In this document: in pieces, positions 16,940 to 26,159 of the stretch
Position numbering within the stretch: the first letter of the stretch is position 1
How the letters are laid out: every line of letters begins with the position of its first letter
NCBI GenBank assembly: GCA_034180455.1
Contig: JAXFOG010000002.1
Coordinates: forward strand, 71,148 to 135,147
Origin: JAAZPT01 sp034180455
Lineage (GTDB): Bacteria; Bacillota; Clostridia; Christensenellales; Aristaeellaceae
Length of the DNA: 64,000 bases
Reading direction: 5' to 3'
Translations under genes and position numbers: made by a program
The notes under the pieces: generated by a model
What the model was told of the DNA's origin: nothing
Database searches by the model: none
What the model saw: only the letters and a program-made list of their open reading frames with translations

Positions 16940-18193
16940 TTATTTTTGAAATGGCTTAAAGTAAGCTGCTATTCCTTTTTGAATCTCTGCACACATGTCT
17001 GCAGGAGTCATCTTGCCTACCATCATCTCTTGAGCTGTGCTCTGGAGTAACGATGATCCTGTTGGCTGCTCATATCTAAATCCAACTAGGAATAAGAAGT
17101 TTGCAGAGTGCTCTTGAAGCTTCAAAACTTCCTGAATAAATGGCTCATCGCTTACATCAATACCAGGTGTTGAAGAAACCATCTTTAATTCTTTTGCATA
17201 TTTCTCACCGAATTCCTTGCTAGCTAAGTACTTTAGGAATGTCAAAGCCTCTTCAGGATGCTTTGAAGCTTTAGCGATTGAGAAGTTTGCATCTGCATAT
17301 ACTGATACATATGCTGGCTTGCCTTCTTCACCAGGAACAGCAAACATGCCATACTCTAGCTTATCATTCTGAGAATTTAGATATCCTGCTTCGTAAGATC
17401 CGCCTATAAAGTGTACAGCAAGCTCTTCAACGAAGTTGTTACGCATATCTTCATAGTTAACGCCCTCATATAGATCAGGCATATATTCTCTTAGTTCGTA
17501 CATTTTTTCAATAGCTGCTACAAATGCAGGATCTTCAAAATTTGTTTCTCCTGCCATCAGCTTGTTGAAGAATTCATCTCCACCATAGAATGAAGGAGCT
17601 ACGCCACCAAACAATGTTTCATTTGTCCAGCCATCTTTTGTGCCGTTTGCAAGGCCAATATATCCAGCTTCTTTGGATTTCTTAAGATTTTCAATAAACT
17701 GATTCCATGTTGTAGGAACTTCTAGACCAAGCTCTTTATATAGCTTCTTGTTGTAGTAGCAGAATACTGTCTGACTTGCAACTGGAACACCATATATTTT
17801 GCCATCTGTAAGGCTAGTAGCACCTTGAAGAGCTGTTGGTGCATAGTCATGAATTGTAGGGATAAGCTCGTCAAGCTCTTGAATATACCCACTATCCGAA
17901 TAGGTCTGCAATCCACCGTAAGCACGGCTCATGAATACATCTGGAGCACCTTCGCCAGCATTTAATGCTGCACTAAGTACTGTGTTATATTCTGTGTTCT
18001 TAATAGCTTCTTGCTTTACTTTAATTCCTGGGTTTGCAGCTTCGAATTCTGCAATAGCTGAATTGTAAAATTCAACATCCTCTGTACGCCATGTCCAAAA
18101 GTTAAGCTCAACTTCCTCTGCTTTTGCAGGCAACATAGCGAACATACCGAGCATCAATGCCAAGCATAATGCCAAAGATAGTATCTTTTTCAT
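16940..18193 (-). CDS. Extracellular sugar-binding protein of the ABC transporter
   Basis: A 417-residue CUT1-type solute-binding protein. It has a classical signal peptide (residues 1-25, ending MLPAKAEE) with an A-x-A cleavage site and no lipobox cysteine, unusual for a Gram-positive binding protein, which is normally a lipoprotein. The mature part begins VELNFWTWRTEDVEFYNSA and has the family's GAPDVFMSRAYGG segment near 85. It probably binds an amino sugar or oligosaccharide. It heads the transporter-kinase operon, with a good promoter and an operator-like palindrome just upstream. Confidence 0.92.
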   Translation of the reverse strand: MKKILSLALCLALMLGMFAMLPAKAEEVELNFWTWRTEDVEFYNSAIAEFEAANPGIKVKQEAIKNTEYNTVLSAALNAGEGAPDVFMSRAYGGLQTYSDSGYIQELDELIPTIHDYAPTALQGATSLTDGKIYGVPVASQTVFCYYNKKLYKELGLEVPTTWNQFIENLKKSKEAGYIGLANGTKDGWTNETLFGGVAPSFYGGDEFFNKLMAGETNFEDPAFVAAIEKMYELREYMPDLYEGVNYEDMRNNFVEELAVHFIGGSYEAGYLNSQNDKLEYGMFAVPGEEGKPAYVSVYADANFSIAKASKHPEEALTFLKYLASKEFGEKYAKELKMVSSTPGIDVSDEPFIQEVLKLQEHSANFLFLVGFRYEQPTGSSLLQSTAQEMMVGKMTPADMCAEIQKGIAAYFKPFQK

Positions 18194-18221
18194 GAATACC
18201 CTCCTATATTTTGTTTTCTAA

Positions 18222-18255
18222 AATGAATAATATCATTCTATTTTGTAAAAGTCAA
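18222..18255 (-). promoter_or_regulatory. Promoter of the sugar transporter operon with palindromic operator
   Basis: On the minus strand TTGACT (18255-18250), 17-base spacer, TATTAT (18232-18227). A 16-base palindrome AATGA-N6-TCATT (18222-18237) is centred on the -10 box, so a bound repressor would block the promoter. No regulator gene lies next to it. Confidence 0.75.
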
Positions 18256-18322
18256 TAATAATATATGTATAAAATATACAAAAAAGGTAGTGTAAAATAC
18301 AAAATATTATTATTTGCTCAGC

Positions 18323-18351
18323 TTGATGAAAATATTGTTATAGAGTATAAT
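18323..18351 (+). promoter_or_regulatory. Promoter of the Gfo/Idh/MocA gene
   Basis: TTGATG (18323-18328), 17-base spacer, TATAAT (18346-18351). Since it lies inside the longest open frame, it supports the internal ATG 18373 as the true start. Confidence 0.7.
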
Positions 18352-18372
18352 TTAGTAGAAAGTGGTGATATT

Positions 18373-19416
18373 ATGAAGGTTGCTATTATCGGTACAGGCA
18401 ATATTGCATCAGTTCATGCAGGTGCTATTAAGAAGCTTGGTCATGAGCTATGCATAGCAGTAAATAAAAATATAGACAGTGCAAATATCTTTGCCAAACA
18501 TTGGGGAATTAAGAATACATACTCAAGTATAGAAGAATTGCTGTGTAGAGATGATTTTGATGTAGCACATATATGTAGCCCACCAAGTTATCACTATGAA
18601 CAAATCAAGGCTTGTTTACTTGCAGGCAAACATGTTATATCAGAAAAACCATTATGCGTAGAAAATGCACAGGCAGAGGAACTCACTTCTTTGGCAGAGG
18701 AAAAACATCTTGTAAATGCTGTTTGCTTTAATAATAGATTTTATAAAGCTAATCTAGTAGCAAGAAATGAACTTTTTACTCAAAAAATAAATCTAATAAA
18801 AGCAAGTTATTTGCAAAGCTTTCATTGTATGCCTACAGAATATACTTGGAGATATGTTGATGAACCTGCAGGTAGAATGCGCGCCGTAACTGAGATTGGT
18901 ACCCATGTTATTGATCTTATACTTTTTATTACAGGTAAAAAAGTTTTAGCTTTAAGCAGTCTATTTATTAAATCCAATAAACGCAGACACATAGAAAACG
19001 GACTTATGTATCCAGATCCACAAGGGGAGATACAAGTTAATTCTGAAGATGCTGCAGTTATAAATTTAATTTTAGAAAATGGAGTAATTGCTAATATCGT
19101 TGTAAGTGAGATTTCTCATGGCAAGATAAATGAGCTAAAATATCGTGTAGATTGTGATGAAAAATCATTATGTTGGAATTCAGAAAATCCAAACAACTTA
19201 AATATTTCGGATAAAAAGGCTAAGCTAATACCCATGAAATGTGATCCATCAGAATTTAACGATACTTTTGTAAAACTTTTTAAGAATGTATATGACAATA
19301 TAGAGGGCAAGGGCACACCAATTTATTCAACTTTTAGAGATGCTTCATATATTGTAAAAATATGTAATGCTATATATGATAGTGCTAGCAAAAACGGAGA
19401 ATATATAAAACTATGA
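18373..19416 (+). CDS. Gfo/Idh/MocA-family oxidoreductase
   Basis: A 347-residue NAD(P)-dependent sugar or inositol dehydrogenase. The Rossmann motif IGTGNIASVHAGAIKKLGH starts at residue 6, the EKP active-site motif (ISEKPLCVENAQ) is near 95, and the substrate-domain GTHVIDLILFITGKK is near 180. A frame open from 18265 adds 36 residues, but the promoter lies inside that part and GTGGTGAT stands before ATG 18373. The next gene overlaps its end by four bases. Lying divergent from the sugar transporter, it may oxidise a sugar or sugar acid brought in by it; substrate unknown. Confidence 0.88.
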   Translation: MKVAIIGTGNIASVHAGAIKKLGHELCIAVNKNIDSANIFAKHWGIKNTYSSIEELLCRDDFDVAHICSPPSYHYEQIKACLLAGKHVISEKPLCVENAQAEELTSLAEEKHLVNAVCFNNRFYKANLVARNELFTQKINLIKASYLQSFHCMPTEYTWRYVDEPAGRMRAVTEIGTHVIDLILFITGKKVLALSSLFIKSNKRRHIENGLMYPDPQGEIQVNSEDAAVINLILENGVIANIVVSEISHGKINELKYRVDCDEKSLCWNSENPNNLNISDKKAKLIPMKCDPSEFNDTFVKLFKNVYDNIEGKGTPIYSTFRDASYIVKICNAIYDSASKNGEYIKL

Positions 19417-19886
19417 ATAGAGTTGACGAACTTTTTAAGAAATATAATTTTTCATATCTTGATGACGAAGGATGCTTTATTACAAAGGTATACGAATGCA
19501 ATATAAAAACACAAAATAATATTTCAATTGCAAGCCATGCTTTTGGCATTTACTTAAAAGAGCCAAAAAGTTTTTCAAGATTTCATAGGCTATCAAATGA
19601 TGAGTTTTGGCATTTTTATGAAGGAGATAGCTTTAAACTACATATTCTCTATCCAGATGGGAAATGCGAGACAGTAATTATGGGTAAAAATATTAGTGAT
19701 GGAGAATTATTACATAAGCTTGTTCCTGCAGGAGCTTGGCAAGCAGGAGAACTTATAGACGGTACATATGCTTTATTTGGATGCACAGTTGCTCCTGCAT
19801 TTAGCGATGGCATTTTTGAACTAAGGGATAAAGAAAAACTAAGCAAGCAATTTCCTAAATATAAAGAAATAATAAACAGACTTTAG
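19413..19886 (+). CDS. Cupin-fold protein, DUF985 type
   Basis: A 157-residue cupin. The segment RFHRLSNDEFWHFYEGD, followed by VPAGAWQAGELIDGTYALFGCTVAPAF, matches the DUF985 cupin family, with His residues in the usual metal-site positions. The family's reaction is not established, though sugar-epimerase or isomerase roles are suspected. It overlaps the upstream oxidoreductase gene by four bases and is 9 bases before glmM, so the three are one transcript. Confidence 0.85.
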   Translation: MNRVDELFKKYNFSYLDDEGCFITKVYECNIKTQNNISIASHAFGIYLKEPKSFSRFHRLSNDEFWHFYEGDSFKLHILYPDGKCETVIMGKNISDGELLHKLVPAGAWQAGELIDGTYALFGCTVAPAFSDGIFELRDKEKLSKQFPKYKEIINRL

Positions 19887-19895
19887 AGGTATACA

Positions 19896-21269
19896 ATGTT
19901 AAAATATTTTGGTACTGATGGATTCAGAGGAAAAACGAATATTGATCTTAATGTAATGCATGCTTTTAAAATAGGCAGATATCTCGGATTTTATTTTGGC
20001 AAGGGTGGCAAAATTGTTATCGGTAAAGATACTAGGCGCTCAAGCTATATGTTTGAATGTGCACTTACAGCAGGAATAACTGCAAGTGGTGCAGATGCAT
20101 ATCTTATGCATGTTACAACTACTCCAAGTGTGTCTTATATTGCTAGAGTGGACGACTTTAACTGTGGTGTAATGATTTCAGCCAGCCATAATCCATATGA
20201 TGATAACGGAATTAAACTAATAAATCATTTTGGCGAGAAGATGAGCGATGAGTTCCTCATGGATATTGAACGCTATATAGATGGCAATATAGATGGATTA
20301 CAAGATGTACATGGAAATGTTCTTCATGGTGTAGACGATCTTCCTCTTGCAACTGGCAGCAATATTGGAAAAGCTATAGACTATGCTTCTGGAAGGAACC
20401 GTTATATTGGGTATCTAATCAGTTTAGTGAGATATTCTTATAAAGACATTAAAGTTGGACTTGACTGTGCAAATGGATCAGCATGGATGATTGCAAAAAG
20501 TGTTTTTGACGCTGTTGGTGCAGAAACTTATGTTATAAATAATAGACCAAATGGAGAAAACATTAATCTAAATGCAGGGTCTACCCATATTGATGGATTG
20601 AGAGAGTTGGTTGTATCACAAGGATTAGATATTGGTTTTGCATTTGATGGTGATGCCGATAGGTGTCTTGCAATTGATGAGCATGGTAATATAGTTGATG
20701 GAGATATGATAATATATCTTTATGCCAAGTATATGAAACAGAGCGATAGACTCGATAAGAATACTGTAGTAGCAACTGTTATGAGCAACTTTGGTTTCTT
20801 TAAAGCTATGGAAAAAGAAGGCATAAACGTAGAGATAACTGATGTTGGCGATAGATTTGTTTATGAAAAGATGTCCGAATGTGATTATCTTTTAGGTGGA
20901 GAGCAGTCTGGTCATATTATTTTCAGCAAATATGCCAATACGGGAGATGGAGTCCTTACAGCAATTAAAGTTATGCAAGCTATGCTTTCTCAAAAAACAA
21001 CCCTTTGCGATTTGCTAAAGGACTATAAAAAATATCCACAAGTCCTAAAAAATATAAAGGTTGCAGATAAAGATAAAGCATTAAACAATCCTAATGTTCA
21101 GGAAGCATGCAAAAAAGTTTCTGAAAGCCTAGGAACCGATGGAAGAATCCTCTTGAGAAAAAGTGGTACTGAACCTGTACTACGTATAATGGTTGAAGCT
21201 GGAGAAACTGAAGTTTGTGAACGCCTTGTAGATGAAGTTGCAAAAGTTATTTTAGATCAAGAAAAATAA
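19896..21269 (+). CDS. glmM: Phosphoglucosamine mutase
   Basis: A 457-residue alpha-D-phosphohexomutase that converts glucosamine-6-phosphate to glucosamine-1-phosphate for UDP-GlcNAc synthesis. It has FGTDGFRGKTN at the start, the phosphoserine loop ISASHNPYDDNGIKL at about residues 94-108, the metal loop DGDADRC near 250, the sugar-binding GGEQSGHI near 335 and the phosphate-binding RKSGTEPVLRIM near 418. The GTDG and SASHNP forms match GlmM rather than PGM. Here it is linked with sugar-salvage genes rather than with a glmS operon. Confidence 0.93.
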   Translation: MLKYFGTDGFRGKTNIDLNVMHAFKIGRYLGFYFGKGGKIVIGKDTRRSSYMFECALTAGITASGADAYLMHVTTTPSVSYIARVDDFNCGVMISASHNPYDDNGIKLINHFGEKMSDEFLMDIERYIDGNIDGLQDVHGNVLHGVDDLPLATGSNIGKAIDYASGRNRYIGYLISLVRYSYKDIKVGLDCANGSAWMIAKSVFDAVGAETYVINNRPNGENINLNAGSTHIDGLRELVVSQGLDIGFAFDGDADRCLAIDEHGNIVDGDMIIYLYAKYMKQSDRLDKNTVVATVMSNFGFFKAMEKEGINVEITDVGDRFVYEKMSECDYLLGGEQSGHIIFSKYANTGDGVLTAIKVMQAMLSQKTTLCDLLKDYKKYPQVLKNIKVADKDKALNNPNVQEACKKVSESLGTDGRILLRKSGTEPVLRIMVEAGETEVCERLVDEVAKVILDQEK

Positions 21270-21293
21270 GAAATTGCAATACTAGAGAAACCA

Positions 21294-22775
21294 ATGAAAT
21301 CAGCATATAGATATAATAAAATAAATAACGCTGCTTTTGTAAGCAAGATTTTAGTTGTAATTTTTATTATATCTTTGATACCTATAATTGCAGTTTCATT
21401 CTACACTCACCCAATATATGATGATTATCACTATTCTGCAGCACTAAATAATCATTTTGTAAACAACAAAAGCATATTTCAAGCACCTAAAGTTGTACTA
21501 GATCAGGTTATAAAAGAATATTTAGGATGGCAAGGATCATACTCGTCAATTCTTATGTTTCAGCTCCAGCCTGGCATCATATCACAGGATGCATATTTTC
21601 TTACAACATTTCTTTTGATGTTCGTGCTTATTGTTGGAGAGTTATCCATATTAAAAGTTCTCATTGTTAAAGTTCTTAATTGCGAAAAATCTGTTTTTAT
21701 TCTATTTTCTTTTCTTATATTGCTTTATAAAATACAATTTATACATAGAGCCTATGACGCGTTTTACTGGTACAATGGATCAATATATTATACTTTCTTT
21801 TACGGAATGTCTCTTTTGATGTTTACAAATATAATTAAAATGATATTTGTAAATAAAAAGAAATCAATAATATCAACATTATTACTTATGTTACTTGCAT
21901 TTTTTGTTGCGGGAGGAAGCTATGTTAGTGCACTTCCAAGCACTTTTATGCTTTGTTTACTTTCAATTTACTGCTTTAAAAATAAAAAAGAAACAAAAAT
22001 TCAAATGCTCTTTGTTTCTATTGTTTTTATTGCAGGCTTTATAATCTCTCTCACTGCTCCAGGTAATAAAGTAAGAGGTTCAGGAGCAAATCAATTGACT
22101 GCCATACAAGCTGTTTATGAGTCATTTATTCAGTCAGCAAAGTATATTCATAAGCTTAACTCTAATTCAGCAAACATATTGTTGTGGATAAGCATCTTAC
22201 CATTCTTGTATAGTATAGCCAAATCATCAAGCTTTTCATTCAAGTACCCTATTTTGGTAATTATATTTTCATATTGCTTATATACTTGTCAATGGACACC
22301 ATCTTTATATGGTACAGGTATCATTACAGGGGCTAGACAGTGGAATGTATTCTTTTATAACTATTATTGGCTTATAGGAATAAATTTATTTTATATATTA
22401 GGATGTTTTAGCAGAAAAGATATTGGAGGGCAATTAAATACTATATATCATTTTATGCAAAAACATATTTTACCTTATGCAATCGCGTTTGCGTTATTGT
22501 TTTTAATTTGTGCAAAAGGCAAAAATATACTCACTTGGAGTACCATAAACGCCCTAAAAGGTGAAGACTTAAAAAAATATGATGCTCATATGGATAGCAT
22601 AGCTAGACAGCTCGAGAATTCAGACCAAAAAATTGAGTATATAGATGTAGATGTCGTAAGGCCTGAAATTTTTGATGATCCATTTCTGTATAAAGAACGT
22701 GGCAATTGGAATTACGTCTGGATGGGTGAATATTATAATATTGAAGAAGTAGTTCCTGTATCAAAATATAATTAG
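21294..22775 (+). CDS. DUF6056-like multi-pass membrane protein
   Basis: A 493-residue protein with about ten to eleven hydrophobic helices and a soluble C-terminal tail (about 430-493). Near the N-terminus, just outside the first helix, is HPIYDDYHYSAAL, an acidic DD pair in a position like the catalytic aspartates of GT-C glycosyltransferases, followed by a repeated aromatic segment (YDAFYWYNGSIYYTFFYGM). I therefore read it as a DUF6056-type protein, possibly a lipid-linked-sugar transferase, but activity is not shown. Its paralogue follows at 22825. It begins 24 bases after glmM, which suggests cotranscription. Confidence 0.7.
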   Translation: MKSAYRYNKINNAAFVSKILVVIFIISLIPIIAVSFYTHPIYDDYHYSAALNNHFVNNKSIFQAPKVVLDQVIKEYLGWQGSYSSILMFQLQPGIISQDAYFLTTFLLMFVLIVGELSILKVLIVKVLNCEKSVFILFSFLILLYKIQFIHRAYDAFYWYNGSIYYTFFYGMSLLMFTNIIKMIFVNKKKSIISTLLLMLLAFFVAGGSYVSALPSTFMLCLLSIYCFKNKKETKIQMLFVSIVFIAGFIISLTAPGNKVRGSGANQLTAIQAVYESFIQSAKYIHKLNSNSANILLWISILPFLYSIAKSSSFSFKYPILVIIFSYCLYTCQWTPSLYGTGIITGARQWNVFFYNYYWLIGINLFYILGCFSRKDIGGQLNTIYHFMQKHILPYAIAFALLFLICAKGKNILTWSTINALKGEDLKKYDAHMDSIARQLENSDQKIEYIDVDVVRPEIFDDPFLYKERGNWNYVWMGEYYNIEEVVPVSKYN

Positions 22776-22824
22776 TATATTTTTTATCTGCTAAATATAG
22801 TTTTATAAAAGGATTAAACACAAA

Positions 22825-24301
22825 GTGAATATGAAAATATTAAATATAAACAAACAATTTAATAGCATTAAGATTCTATTGCAATTACTGCTTGTGGTTT
22901 TTATTGTTTCGCTAATTCCTATTGTTACAGTATCGTTTTATTCTCATCCTAATTATGATGATTATAACTTTTCTGCAAACTTGCATCAATGTATTAAATC
23001 TGGAGGAAGTATTTTTGAAGCATTAGATATTATTTTTCAAGAAATCAAAGACTGCTATTTTAGTTGGCAAGGCAATTTTTCTGCAATATTTATGTTTCAA
23101 CTACAACCAGGTATTATTTCACAAAATGCTTATTTCATAAACACATTATTGATGCTAAGCGTACTTATCTTTGGAGAATATTCATTATTTAATAGACTAT
23201 ATAATAGCTTTTTTAAAGACAAAAAAGATGAGGTGCTTTTGGTGTTTTTTTTTGATAACAATCATCAAAATTCAACTTGTGCCTTATCCTTTTGATTCTT
23301 TTTATTGGTACAATGGAGCTGTTTATTATACTTTTTTTTATGGTATCACTTTAATGCTTTTATCTTTAATGATAGAATTGCTGACAACAAGCGACAGAAA
23401 AATAGATTTTAAACTTATTTGTACTGCATTATTTGCATTTTTTGTATCTGGAAGTAGCTTCACAAACACTTTGCCAACTTTAATTATCTTAATTACAATC
23501 TGTATATATGCCTTTATTTCAAATAAAAATTCAAGATATAAAATTCTTTTTATCTCCATTATATTTTTAATTGGATTTACTATTGCTTTTGTTGCTCCAG
23601 GCAACTCAGCAAGACAGAGTTTTTTTGAGAAAACAGGTGTAATAAATTCTATATTTCTATCTCTAAAGCACGCTTTTTCATGGATACTAAATTGGATTAA
23701 AAACCCTTGTAACTTGTTAGTTTGGATATTTTTATGTCCTGCTATATATTCTTTAGCCAAATCAAGTAAGTTTACATTCAGGCATCCCATTATATTTATT
23801 ATTTTTGCATTTGGACTTTTTGCATGCCAGTGGACGCCACCACTGTATGCAATGGGAGGCATCTCAGGTGGAAGACAACTTAATGTTTTCTTTTATAGCC
23901 ATTATTGGCTTATACTATCTATCCTATTCTATACTTTTGGATATATATCAAGGAAAAGCTCAAGCGTGATTCCTGCTAGATGTTTTAGCTTTATAAAAAA
24001 CAAAGCGATTGCTGGATTTCTAATATTTGCTGTCTTGTTTATTATTGTAGCCAGAGGGCAGGGAATGCTGTCATTAGTCACTGCTAAATCCATTGTAAAT
24101 GGAGAAGTGCAACAATATAACACAGAGATGAATTCCATGATTTCTCAGCTTGAAGTTGAGCCTCAAGAAGTAGTTTATATAGATAAAATAAAAACAGTAC
24201 CTTACTTTTTTGGAGAACCTGGTATACAAGAACATTCTACATATTGGATTAATACAGCTTATGCCAGATATTTTGGACATGGCGCTGTTATCGCTAATTA
24301 A
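22825..24301 (+). pseudogene. Second DUF6056-like membrane protein, frameshifted at a T9 tract
   Basis: Reading from GTG 22825, the first 140 or so residues parallel the preceding paralogue (HPNYDDYNFSANL against HPIYDDYHYSAAL; FQLQPGIISQNAYF against FQLQPGIISQDAYF). At 23245-23253 a run of nine T bases shifts the frame to a stop; the matching frame continues immediately as FLITIIKIQLVPYPFDSFYWYNG through to 24301. One T fewer restores a protein of about 491 residues, the same size as the paralogue. It is either a recent pseudogene, a phase-variable gene, or a gene read by polymerase slippage. The rest of both frames is well preserved. Confidence 0.85.
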
Positions 24302-24346
24302 TATAAATATTCACTGGCATAGCTCATGTATTTTGCTACATAAAAA

Positions 24347-24373
24347 AACCACGCAAAAGTGCGTGGTTAATTT
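24347..24373. terminator. Bidirectional terminator between DUF6056 and pckA
   Basis: AACCACGCA-AAAG-TGCGTGGTT flanked by AAAAAA upstream and TTTTTATTT downstream, so it can end both converging transcripts. Confidence 0.85.
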
Positions 24374-24377
24374 TTAT

Positions 24378-26057
24378 TTATAGTGTCTCGGACTGCTCTA
24401 CAACATGCTTGATAGCTTCTGCAGCATCTTGTGGCAATTTATCGTAGCCCTCATCCTTTGTTTCAAGATTAGTTACATAATTCAACCTATCTTGCATACG
24501 AGCTTTCATAGCCTTTACATATTCTGCATCCTTTAGATTTGGAACAAATCCTTCTATCTCATAGATCTCTATGTCTGAGAATGGACCCCATTGCTTAAAT
24601 GTAGCTTTTTCCTCAACTATATCTTCAATAAGACCTAGTGTTACTTCCTTATTAATCTTTTTGCCCATGAAGTCGCCTGTATTGATAATATAGCAGTCAA
24701 CATTCTTTTTCTCTACTAAGTCTTTAAATTTGGAGTAGTCGTTTGCAAGTGGATATGTACGGAATGGGTTTGCATATGGCTCAACTACCAATGCGTTAGG
24801 ATCAACACCCTTAGCTAGTCTCTCTGCATTTGTTCTCTTTGTAGCAAGAGTTGCACCCATAACTGCTGCAAGACTTGCGCCCTTTAGCTTTACTACTGGA
24901 GGCAATGTGAGATCCTTCATTATCCAGAATATAGCCTTGATAGGTGAATCAAACTTGTCTACTCTGTTAGGACTCCAAATCTTGCTCTTGATTGCTCTAC
25001 CATTTCCGTTTCTAAGGTCTTCAGTTACTATTTGTACCTTGCCAAACTCGTCCATTGTAGCAGAGCAGTTCTGAACAGTAAGCAGATATTTATTATCCTT
25101 GCAGCCTGTTGGATAGTCATTTGTCTTATCGAAGTAACTTGGCTCCAAAGCAACTGATGAGCATGTTTCAGCATTTATTACAAATGCATCATCATGTAGA
25201 ACCTTTATGCTCTTAAATTTGTTATTATGTGTAGCGTGGGTAATTGTAGATTTACCTGAACCAGATAGACCGAATACGCCAGCAACAAATCTGCTTCCAT
25301 CAGCCTTTGTGAATTCTTTTTGTCCACCATGGCAGCTTGCATAACCATTACGGTTTGCCATAGCCCATGCTAGTGTAAGAGTACCCTTCTTATGCTCACC
25401 AAAATATCTCATACCAAGTATGCATGCGCAGTTAGCTTCTGTATGGAAGTAGCTTAAGCAACTCTCAAGGCAGAAGCTCTGGTTAGGAGCACCCTTCCAC
25501 TGAGGATCAGAGAAAATGTAAATATCTGGCTCGTCATAGAGCTTGCTATTCTTATACATTTCTTCATACTTGTCGCTCTCATACTGGAAGTTAAGCATCC
25601 AGTTGTATAGAATATTCTCTTCGCCTTCAGGAATAAGCAGATGAGCTTTTACCATAAATTCTGGATCAAGTCCGATAAATGTTTCTGCATGATACATCTT
25701 TTTATATCTTGTATCATATATACCATCCATTATGATCTTGTTAAGCTCTCCCTGATTTACGCCTGGCTTTCCAACAATACGTCTTGCTGCAGCAAAACGA
25801 CCTGTGATACCACCATCGTTAAAAAGCAGTACTTTTGAACCTTGGTCAAGCCCTAGTCTTTCAGGCTCATATATTGGCATATCTGTAACTATTGTTCCAG
25901 GAGAATTTGCAGCCAGTTTATATGCCTCTCTAAGTGAAGTTACCTTTACAACATTATTTCCGTAAAAAGCTGCCTCAATGATAGCTCTAGTAGAACTGGT
26001 AAAACCTGTCTTGCCCTTAGCAATTTCATTAACTGGATAATATGCTTTTGTAGCCAT
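24378..26057 (-). CDS. pckA: Phosphoenolpyruvate carboxykinase (ATP)
   Basis: A 559-residue enzyme interconverting oxaloacetate and PEP with ATP. The kinase-1 loop reads GVFGLSGSGKSTIT at about 258-272 and the metal-binding segment LHDDAFVINAETCSSVALEP follows near 290. ATG 26057 is preferred because GGAGG stands just before it; the open frame extends 31 residues further but shows no ribosome-binding site. It is monocistronic, between a terminator and the ksgA gene, both on minus. In an anaerobe it may run in the oxaloacetate-forming direction; direction cannot be told here. Confidence 0.95.
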   Translation of the reverse strand: MATKAYYPVNEIAKGKTGFTSSTRAIIEAAFYGNNVVKVTSLREAYKLAANSPGTIVTDMPIYEPERLGLDQGSKVLLFNDGGITGRFAAARRIVGKPGVNQGELNKIIMDGIYDTRYKKMYHAETFIGLDPEFMVKAHLLIPEGEENILYNWMLNFQYESDKYEEMYKNSKLYDEPDIYIFSDPQWKGAPNQSFCLESCLSYFHTEANCACILGMRYFGEHKKGTLTLAWAMANRNGYASCHGGQKEFTKADGSRFVAGVFGLSGSGKSTITHATHNNKFKSIKVLHDDAFVINAETCSSVALEPSYFDKTNDYPTGCKDNKYLLTVQNCSATMDEFGKVQIVTEDLRNGNGRAIKSKIWSPNRVDKFDSPIKAIFWIMKDLTLPPVVKLKGASLAAVMGATLATKRTNAERLAKGVDPNALVVEPYANPFRTYPLANDYSKFKDLVEKKNVDCYIINTGDFMGKKINKEVTLGLIEDIVEEKATFKQWGPFSDIEIYEIEGFVPNLKDAEYVKAMKARMQDRLNYVTNLETKDEGYDKLPQDAAEAIKHVVEQSETL

Positions 26058-26159
26058 AATTGCCTCCATAATTTTAAAAATGTGTTGAAAAATTTGTTTA
26101 AAACCAATTTCCGACAAATACATTATTGCAAAAAAACAACTAAAAGTCAAGAATGATTA

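Noticed and set aside
18265..18372. 36-residue N-terminal extension of the Gfo/Idh/MocA gene
   Set aside because: The promoter lies inside it and the Rossmann motif begins right after ATG 18373.
26058..26150. 31-residue N-terminal extension of PEP carboxykinase
   Set aside because: No ribosome-binding site and the family's length is met from ATG 26057.
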